NCBI GenBank assembly: GCA_036833635.1
Contig: DAITPJ010000013.1
Span: forward strand, 1 to 30,588
Direction: 5' to 3'
Length of the DNA: 30,588 bases
Origin: Terrimesophilobacter sp036833635
Lineage (GTDB): Bacteria; Actinomycetota; Actinomycetes; Actinomycetales; Microbacteriaceae
Part shown: one piece after another, positions 22,797-30,588 of the stretch
How positions within the stretch are numbered: the first letter of the stretch is position 1
Layout of the letters: every line of letters begins with the position of its first letter
The notes under the pieces: generated by a model
What the model was told of the DNA's origin: nothing
Seen by the model: only the letters and a program-made list of their open reading frames with translations
The model's database searches: none
Program-made: the position numbers and the translations under genes

Positions 22797-23835
22797 CCGC
22801 GATCACCTCCCCGTTGTCGGGCATCGGCTCGGCGCGCAGCCGGCCGCCGGCATCCACCGTGAACCGGCCGAGCGCGGCAAGACGCCGGGCGCCGCCGCGC
22901 CGTTCGAGGTGAAGCACTGCGCCGATCGCGCTCACCGCCTGGCGGGCGACCGCGGTCACCCCGAGGCCCGCGAGTGCGCCGAGTGCCTCGAGCCGAGCGG
23001 GCACATCCTCGAGCGAATTGGCGTGCAGGGTTCCTGCACCCCCATCGTGGCCCGTGTTGAGCGCGGCGAAGAGCTCCCGCACCTCGGCTCCCCTGCACTC
23101 GCCGAGGACGAGCCGGTCCGGCCGCATCCGAAGCGCTTCGCGCACGAGCCTCGCGAGGCCGACCTCGCCCGCCCCTTCGAGGTTCGCCTGCCGCGCCTCG
23201 AGCGAGACGAAGTGCGGATGCGCGACCTGCAGTTCGGCCACGTCCTCGATGGCGATGATGCGGTCGGTCGGGGCGGCCCTGGCCAGCATCGCCGAGAGCA
23301 GCGTCGTCTTGCCGCTGCCGGCGGCGCCGGTCACAAGAATGTTCACTCGCCTGGAGACCAGGCCGACAACGGCATCCAGCCGAACCCGGTCGAAGAGGCC
23401 CTCCCGTTCGAGTCCCTCGAGATCGAAGCGCCGGGGACGGGGGAGACGGATCGAGAGCAGTGTTCCGCCAGGGGAGATCGGGGGAAGCACGACGTGAATT
23501 CGGATGCCGTCGTGGAGGCGGACATCCACGCAGGGGGTCGCCTCATCGACGTGCCGTCCGCCGAGCGCGATGAGCCTCACAGCGAGGTCCCGCAAGGCCG
23601 ACGCCGTGAGGGAGAGGGATGCCCTGCGCTCGGCACCCGCACCGCGATCGACCCATACCTGAGTGGGCCCGTTGACGAACACGTCGGTCACCTCGGGGTC
23701 TTCGACAAGGGGAGCAAGGGCGCCGAACTCTGGCAGGCGCCTCCCGTACCGGATGCGCTCGCCGACAGCGCGCTGGGTTCCCATCGCTGCCGCGGGCGGC
23801 GTGGCCACGAAAGGGGCGACCGCGTCGATCGGCAT
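22789..23835 (-). CDS. tadA: TadA/CpaF-type pilus assembly ATPase
   Basis: This 348-residue secretion ATPase powers pilin assembly. It has the N-terminal DVFVNGPTQVWVDRG segment, Walker A GAAGSGKT (170-177), an Asp box IIAIEDVAELQ, a Walker B region MRPDRLVLGECRGAE (about 238-251) and a His box in GTLHANS. The ATG at 23835 gives the usual length. An in-frame GTG at 23889 is possible but has no ribosome site. It is the first gene of the operon tadA, tadBC, pilin, tadE, tadG-like. The Ssd/Rv3660c-type regulator that often precedes tadA is not present in the window. Confidence 0.9.
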   Translation of the reverse strand: MPIDAVAPFVATPPAAAMGTQRAVGERIRYGRRLPEFGALAPLVEDPEVTDVFVNGPTQVWVDRGAGAERRASLSLTASALRDLAVRLIALGGRHVDEATPCVDVRLHDGIRIHVVLPPISPGGTLLSIRLPRPRRFDLEGLEREGLFDRVRLDAVVGLVSRRVNILVTGAAGSGKTTLLSAMLARAAPTDRIIAIEDVAELQVAHPHFVSLEARQANLEGAGEVGLARLVREALRMRPDRLVLGECRGAEVRELFAALNTGHDGGAGTLHANSLEDVPARLEALGALAGLGVTAVARQAVSAIGAVLHLERRGGARRLAALGRFTVDAGGRLRAEPMPDNGEVIAVG

Positions 23836-24168
23836 GGCCCGACCGTAGACGAGTCCACGTCCCGTGGCGGCACAACCTGACCCGGTCACGAGTGCAGCGC
23901 TCGCGCGCGGGAATGTGGAGGACAGGACGCGTTGTCGTGCGGCGGTTAAGCGAGAGGGGCGGCGCCTGTTGGGGGGAACGGGCGCCGCCGCGGCAACAGG
24001 CTGATTGGGGGGAATCGTGATGCCTGCTGCTGGCCAAACTCTCGTTTGACAGCGAACAGTCTAACCCAGAGAACCCCCGTTTGGGTGGTGACTTTCACAA
24101 GCGAGTAATGTCGATCCCTGTGTGGCCGTGCATGCCGCATTTCACCGCAATGAAGCGCCAGGAGAACC
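23836..24168. promoter_or_regulatory. Intergenic region between tadA and acs, with a pseudoknot-capable inverted repeat
   Basis: This 333-base divergent intergenic region carries two overlapping inverted repeats. GGCGGCGCC (23958-23966) pairs with GGCGCCGCC (23981-23989), and CCTGTTG (23965-23971) pairs with CAACAGG (23994-24000). Their order allows a pseudoknot. The sequence TTGGGGGGAA occurs twice, 36 bases apart (23969 and 24005). The second copy looks like a ribosome site for a tiny nine-codon frame at 24020-24049 (MPAAGQTLV). A TTGACA at 24046-24051 has no good -10. TTGGGT (24081) with TAATGT (24106) at 19 bases is a weak acs promoter candidate. No known riboswitch family was recognised. 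Confidence 0.4.
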
Positions 24169-26136
<1,968 letters not shown>

Positions 26137-26185
26137 CGGGTTCCGGACGCCCGCGAGAAGGGGTGTCGCTGCCGAAGCGGAGAGA

Positions 26186-26647
26186 TCAGGCGAACTCGAA
26201 GACGAATTCGACCTCGACAGGCGCGTCGAGAGGGAGTGCTGCGACCCCCACGGCGCTGCGCGCGTGCTGGCCCGGCTCGCCGAAGATCTCCCCGAGCAGC
26301 TCTGATGCGCCGTTGATCACGCCGGACTGGCCGGTGAACGACGGGTCGGATGCCACGAACCCGACGACCTTGACGACCCGCGTGATCCGATCGAGCGATC
26401 CGATCGCCGACCGCGCCGCGGCGAGGCCGTTGAGCACGCAGTTGCGCGCGAGCGCCTTCGCGTCCTCCGGAGTGACCTCGGCGCCGACCTTGCCGGTCGC
26501 CGAGAGTGCCCCGTCGACCATCGGAAGCTGCCCTGATGTGAAGACGAGACTGCCGCTCACGACCGCGGGAATGTACGCGGCGACGGGCTTGGAGCCCTCG
26601 GGAACAACGAGTCCGAGCTCGGCGAGGCGGTCATCCAGTGTGGACAT
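26186..26647 (-). CDS. RidA/YjgF-family protein
   Basis: This 153-residue protein has the RidA (Rid/YER057c/UK114) pattern, with GSLVFTSGQLPMVDG, CVLNGLAAARSAIG, RVVKVVGFVASDPSF and the terminal LPLDAPVEVEFVFEF. Canonical RidA hydrolyses reactive enamine/imine intermediates of PLP enzymes; the longer subgroups have uncertain roles. It converges with acs and is followed upstream by a small DUF4177-like gene. In mycobacteria the equivalent pair is Rv3678c and Rv3678A. Confidence 0.88.
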   Translation of the reverse strand: MSTLDDRLAELGLVVPEGSKPVAAYIPAVVSGSLVFTSGQLPMVDGALSATGKVGAEVTPEDAKALARNCVLNGLAAARSAIGSLDRITRVVKVVGFVASDPSFTGQSGVINGASELLGEIFGEPGQHARSAVGVAALPLDAPVEVEFVFEFA

Positions 26648-26668
26648 CAGGCATTCCTATCTTCTTCG

Positions 26669-26839
26669 TTAGTCAGCGGAGTCTTCTGCCGGCAGCGCGC
26701 GCTTGAGGTAGGCGACAAGACCGCCCTCCGGCCCGGTGACGACCTGCACGAGCTCCCAGCCCTGGTCACCCCAGTTGTTGAGGATCGCGGCGGTGTTGTG
26801 AACGATGAGGGGCGTCGTGAGGTACTCCCAGCGCGGCAT
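26669..26839 (-). CDS. Small DUF4177-like protein
   Basis: This 56-residue soluble protein begins MPRWEYLTTPLIV and contains NNWGDQGWELVQVV, the conserved Trp/Gly signature of DUF4177-like proteins found next to RidA in actinobacteria. No function is known. An alternative ATG four codons upstream (26851) is possible, but homologues begin right before WEY. It is divergent from ponA, with 51 bases between the start codons. Confidence 0.78.
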   Translation of the reverse strand: MPRWEYLTTPLIVHNTAAILNNWGDQGWELVQVVTGPEGGLVAYLKRALPAEDSAD

Positions 26840-26890
26840 CACGGCATCCATTCAGCTTTCGAGGTCGATTCACCCGTTACTCTGTATCCT

Positions 26891-29440
26891 ATGCCTCGCC
26901 AACAATCCCAGCCCCTCCGCGCGCTCTCCGCGGGCGTCGGCCTGCTCGGTTTCAGCGTCCTGGCCGGAGTACTCGTCACGGCTCTCGTGACTCCCGCCCT
27001 TGCCGTGACGAGCATGACGGCCAATTCCTCCATCGGGGTCTTCGAGGCGCTTCCCGACTACATGGAGATCGGCCAGCTCGCCCAGAAGAACACCCTGTAC
27101 GCGAAGAGCGGCGACCAGTATGTCCCCTTCGCCGAGATCTACAAGCACAACCGTGAAGAGGTCTCCTGGGACGAGATCTCGCCCTTTATCAAGCAGGCCG
27201 TGGTCGCCGGGGAGGACCGACGCTTCTATGAGCACGGCGGTGTCGACCTCCAGTCGATCATCCGCGCTGCGCTCGGCAACCTCCAGAGCAATGAGATCGG
27301 CAGTGGGGCATCCACGATCGCGATGCAGCTGGTCAAGAACATCAACATCCAGGAGGCTCTCCTTCTCCCCAATAAGGAGGAGCGCGAGGCCGGGATCCTC
27401 AAGGCGCAGGCCCAGTCGCTCGATCGCAAGCTCAAAGAGGCCAAGCTCGCGATCGGCCTCGAGAAGAACTACACGAAGAACCAGATCCTTCTGGCCTACC
27501 TCAACATCACGGGCTTCGGCGGTAACACGTACGGGATCGAGTCTGCGGCACAGCAGTACCTGAGCAAGAGTGCGGCCGATGTCACGCTCGCCGAGGCCGC
27601 GAGCCTCGTCGCCATCGTGCAGTTGCCCAACAACCGCAACCTCGACGACCCGAAGAAGTACCCGGCGAACAAGGAGCGGCGGGACAAGATCCTCGGCGAC
27701 ATGCTCGACCTCGACATGATCACCAAAGCGCAATACGACGAGGCGATCAACACCCCGATCGAGGATTACGTCAAGCTCTCGTCGAGGACAAGTGGTTGCA
27801 CGTACGCCCTCGCGGCGCCGACCTTCTGCGACTTCGTCGTCAAATCGGTCAAGGACCTCGAGATGCTCGGCGCGAACGCCGAGGAGAGGCAGGCGAACTG
27901 GGACCGCGGCGGGTACAACGTCTACACGACGATCGACCTGGACCAGCAGGCGAACGCCGAAGCGCAACTGCGGACATATGCACCACCGACGGAGGCCCGT
28001 TTCGACCTCGGAGCCGCGGCCGCGTCGATGCAGGTCGGCACGGGCAGAATCCTCATCATGGCCCAGAACAAGTACTTCGATGACACCGGCCTCGGGGACC
28101 CGGTGACGACGAGCGCGGTGAACTTCAACACCGACCAGCAGTACGGCGGATCCTTCGGCTTCCCCGTCGGGTCGACGTACAAGATCTTCACGACGGCCGA
28201 CTGGCTCATCAACGGGCACGGACTCAATGAGATCGTCAACGGTTCGAAGCACGACTCGCGCTTCTTCAAGGCCGACTGCGTGGGCGGCTACGTCTACAAC
28301 CCGCCGTACAGCCCGCGCAACGACGACAGCCAGACCCCTGGCCCGATGAACATCATCAGGGCGCTGTCCCAGTCGGTCAACGCGGCCTTCATCTCGATGG
28401 CCGAGCAGCTCGACCTGTGCGAGATCGCCGATGTCGCGAAGTCGATGGGCGCGCACCGTGCCGACGGCCAGCCCCTGACGACGAACCCGTCAGCAATCCT
28501 CGGAACGAACGAAATCGCTCCGCTCTCGATGGCTGCGGCGGCGGCGACCGTCGCCGGCGGTGGTATCTACTGCCCACCGATCGCGGTCGATCGCGTCGTG
28601 GGCCCGGACGGCAAGGACCTGGGCGGGCAGGTATCGCACTGCCGCCAGGCGATCTCCCCCGAGGTGGCTGCCGGCACGGCATACGCGATGCAGGCCGTCA
28701 TGAACGGCGGCCTCGGCACCGCGTCCAACCCGCGCACGGGGGTGCCTCTCGCCGGCAAGACCGGTACGACGAGCGACTCGTGGCACACCTGGATGCTGAG
28801 CACGAGCATGACGACCTCCCTCGCGGTCTGGGTAGGCAACGTCAAGGGCCACCAGGCACTCCGTAAGATCACCGTCGCGGGCGGCAATGCGGCCTCGGCT
28901 CGTCACCGGATGGCCAGGCCCATCCTGGCCGCGCTCACGAATGAGTACGGCGGTGGCGCATTCCCGAACCCCCCCGCCAACCTGCTGAGCGGCACGACGC
29001 TCGAGATCCCGGACCTGCGCGGCAAGACCGTCGAGGATGCGAAGGCACTCCTCGAGAGTCTCGGGTTCACGTACGCCGACGGCGGCCCCATGGCTTCGGA
29101 CGCCCCCACTGGCACAGTCGGAGGAACCGATCCGGCTGCAGGGACCAAGGTTTCGAAGGGCTATCAGATCACGGTCTTCACGAGTGACGGCAGCCTGTAC
29201 GTCGACATGCCCGACGTCATCGGCAAGCAGGCGGGAGCCGCGAAGAACGACCTCGTCGCTGCCGGATTCAGCCCAGACAACATCACCTTCACGTGGGTGG
29301 CCACGGTGAACCCCGGCGAGCTGTGCAAGGTCTCGGCCAGCACCCCTGCGCCGGGAGCGGGTACCTCGAAACAGGCCGCGGTGACCCTGACCGTCGGGAG
29401 CGTTGACGACGGCGCCCCACCGCCTGGCTGCACACCGTGA
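26891..29440 (+). CDS. ponA: Class A penicillin-binding protein with PASTA domains
   Basis: This 849-residue bifunctional enzyme polymerises and cross-links peptidoglycan. A membrane helix (about 12-40) anchors it. The glycosyltransferase domain has EDRRFYEHGGVD (catalytic Glu108), GASTIAMQLVKN and the YLNITGFGGNTYGIESAA segment. The transpeptidase has STYK (Ser428-Lys431), SVN (495-497) and KTG (623-625). Two PASTA domains follow (about 706-766 and 772-838). The layout matches mycobacterial PonA2. The frame is open further upstream, but ATG 26891 is the first plausible start. It has no ribosome site, and a -10-like TACTCT lies seven bases before it, so the mRNA may be leaderless. The GTGA junction couples it to the next gene. 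Confidence 0.95.
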   Translation: MPRQQSQPLRALSAGVGLLGFSVLAGVLVTALVTPALAVTSMTANSSIGVFEALPDYMEIGQLAQKNTLYAKSGDQYVPFAEIYKHNREEVSWDEISPFIKQAVVAGEDRRFYEHGGVDLQSIIRAALGNLQSNEIGSGASTIAMQLVKNINIQEALLLPNKEEREAGILKAQAQSLDRKLKEAKLAIGLEKNYTKNQILLAYLNITGFGGNTYGIESAAQQYLSKSAADVTLAEAASLVAIVQLPNNRNLDDPKKYPANKERRDKILGDMLDLDMITKAQYDEAINTPIEDYVKLSSRTSGCTYALAAPTFCDFVVKSVKDLEMLGANAEERQANWDRGGYNVYTTIDLDQQANAEAQLRTYAPPTEARFDLGAAAASMQVGTGRILIMAQNKYFDDTGLGDPVTTSAVNFNTDQQYGGSFGFPVGSTYKIFTTADWLINGHGLNEIVNGSKHDSRFFKADCVGGYVYNPPYSPRNDDSQTPGPMNIIRALSQSVNAAFISMAEQLDLCEIADVAKSMGAHRADGQPLTTNPSAILGTNEIAPLSMAAAAATVAGGGIYCPPIAVDRVVGPDGKDLGGQVSHCRQAISPEVAAGTAYAMQAVMNGGLGTASNPRTGVPLAGKTGTTSDSWHTWMLSTSMTTSLAVWVGNVKGHQALRKITVAGGNAASARHRMARPILAALTNEYGGGAFPNPPANLLSGTTLEIPDLRGKTVEDAKALLESLGFTYADGGPMASDAPTGTVGGTDPAAGTKVSKGYQITVFTSDGSLYVDMPDVIGKQAGAAKNDLVAAGFSPDNITFTWVATVNPGELCKVSASTPAPGAGTSKQAAVTLTVGSVDDGAPPPGCTP

Positions 29441-30405
29441 GCCGGGCGGGGGCAGCGCGGACGGCCGGGTCGGCGCTCGCCGCACTGGGCGCGGCGGCCC
29501 TCGGGGCGTTCGCCTGGGGCGCGCTCGTCGAAAGGAACCGCTTCACGGTGCGCCGGGAGAGTGTGCCGGTACTCGATCCGGGTGCACGACCCCTCACTGT
29601 GCTGCACCTCTCGGACCTCCACATGGCTCCCTGGCAGTCGGCCAAGCAGGAATGGATTCGGAGCCTCGCGGTCGAGGAGCCCGATCTGGTCGTGATCACA
29701 GGCGACAGCCTCGGCCACGAGCGCGGGATCGAGGGGGTCGAGTATGCCCTCGAGCCGTTCCGCGACGTCCCCGGCGTCTTCGTGCATGGATCGAACGATT
29801 ACTTCGGTCCCGCCCTCAAGAACCCCTTCGGCTACTTCCGCGACCGCCGCGATGAGCCACCGGACCCCATGAACCTCGATACGCACCGCCTCGAGCTCTT
29901 CTTCGAATCGCTCGGCTGGCTTGATCTCAACAACGCGGCAAGGGCCATGTCGATCAAGGGATCGCGGCTCGAGTTCCTCGGGGTCAATGACGCCCACCGC
30001 GGTTGGGACCGCCTCGACCTGCTGCCGGGGGCGATGGACGAGCTGAGGGAGAATGTCGGCTGGCAGGACGACAGAACCGGCCCGGAACCCGTAACGATCG
30101 GGCTCACCCATGCACCGTACCAGCGCGTGCTCAACTCCTTCGTGAACTATGGTGCGGACGTCATCTTCGCCGGACACACGCACGGCGGACAGGTGCAGGT
30201 GCCGGGCTTCGGTGCTCTCGTGACGAATTCCGACCTGCCTCGCGCCATGGCGAATGGGTTGCACGTATGGCACCACGCGCTTGGTGCGGCCTACCTTGAG
30301 GTCTCGGCGGGCATCGGGACATCCATCTTCGCGCCCGTGCGGTTCTCCTGCCCGCCCGAGGCCGTCGTCGTGACACTCATCGGCGACGATTTCAGCTATT
30401 CTTGA
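29437..30405 (+). CDS. Membrane-anchored metallophosphoesterase
   Basis: This 322-residue calcineurin-like phosphoesterase starts at GTG 29437, overlapping the ponA stop by four bases. A short N-terminal hydrophobic segment (about residues 8-28) anchors it. The metal motifs appear in order: LSDLH, TGDS, GSND in place of the common GNHD, THAP and GHTHGGQ. The same gene follows ponA2 in mycobacteria (Rv3683). Relatives of the YkuE type act on lipid or nucleotide phosphates at the membrane. The link to cell-wall synthesis is suggested only by operon position. Confidence 0.92.
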   Translation: MSRAGAARTAGSALAALGAAALGAFAWGALVERNRFTVRRESVPVLDPGARPLTVLHLSDLHMAPWQSAKQEWIRSLAVEEPDLVVITGDSLGHERGIEGVEYALEPFRDVPGVFVHGSNDYFGPALKNPFGYFRDRRDEPPDPMNLDTHRLELFFESLGWLDLNNAARAMSIKGSRLEFLGVNDAHRGWDRLDLLPGAMDELRENVGWQDDRTGPEPVTIGLTHAPYQRVLNSFVNYGADVIFAGHTHGGQVQVPGFGALVTNSDLPRAMANGLHVWHHALGAAYLEVSAGIGTSIFAPVRFSCPPEAVVVTLIGDDFSYS

Positions 30406-30446
30406 TGAGGTCCGGTCGAGCCGCGAGGTTCGAGCGGAAGCAGTAT

Positions 30447-30523
<77 letters not shown>

Positions 30524-30535
30524 TACGGCTCATTT

Positions 30536-30588
30536 TCTCGGGTCGAGCTCGTCGAGACCGCTCAAGGGTGGATCTCGACAGGCTCGAT
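30536..30588. repeat. Short-form repeat next to tRNA-Pro, cut by window end
   Basis: The sequence TCTCGGGTCGAGCTCGTCGAG followed by ACC at 30536-30559 matches the copy inside topA at 23 of 24 positions. It is followed by an inverted part, ATCTCGACAGGCTCGAT, at the window end. It lies 12 bases past the tRNA 3' end, in apparently non-coding DNA. Confidence 0.85.

Noticed and set aside
24086..24100. A CRP/GlxR-like site upstream of acs
   Set aside because: GTGA and TCAC are separated by three bases, whereas CRP-type sites need eight between these half-sites.

Overview
The window is GC-rich DNA from an actinobacterium. The gene order, codon use and a characteristic interspersed repeat (GGTYGAGTAGC, a hairpin core, then GTATCGARACC) point to the family Microbacteriaceae. 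That placement rests on recognition, not on a database search. The window contains one scaffold gap of exactly 100 N (4589-4688).

Region 1 (1-8201) is a 4-hydroxyphenylacetate / homoprotocatechuate (meta-cleavage) catabolic cluster. On the minus strand are a two-component flavin monooxygenase (HpaB, cut by the window edge) and its flavin reductase (HpaC). Divergent from them is an IclR-type regulator. It is followed by a plus-strand operon: a FAH-domain hydrolase fused to an RraA-like domain, a GntR/FCD regulator, a DapA-family class I aldolase (N-terminus lost in the gap), CHMS dehydrogenase HpaE and the extradiol dioxygenase HpaD. HpaB/HpaC would hydroxylate 4-hydroxyphenylacetate, HpaD would open the ring, HpaE would oxidise the semialdehyde, and the FAH-RraA and DapA-like proteins are candidates for the lower steps. 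Repeat units sit inside, or at the ends of, three genes of this operon.

Region 2 (8220-14519) is mostly minus strand: a fosmidomycin-resistance-type MFS transporter, a nicotinamidase, a PBP4-type D-Ala-D-Ala carboxypeptidase, a Gfo/Idh/MocA oxidoreductase, a secreted CAP-domain protein, tRNA-Thr(CGT) and a TetR regulator with a palindrome in its own promoter.

Region 3 (14572-30405) is a conserved actinobacterial block: a lipoprotein alpha/beta hydrolase, holB, tmk, topA, a compact Tad/Flp pilus operon (TadG-like, TadE, a 59-residue DUF4244 pilin, a fused TadB-TadC and TadA), acs, ridA, a DUF4177-like small protein, a class A PBP with two PASTA domains and a metallophosphoesterase. This order resembles M. 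tuberculosis Rv3644c-Rv3683. The window ends with tRNA-Pro(CGG) and another repeat copy.

The most unusual feature is the repeat family. Its hairpin cores differ in sequence but keep pairing. It lies in frame in the linker of the FAH-RraA fusion and inside topA, forms the C-terminal tail of the GntR protein, supplies the stop codon of hpaE, and coincides with the assembly gap. I saw no CRISPR array, prophage, insertion sequence or defence system.
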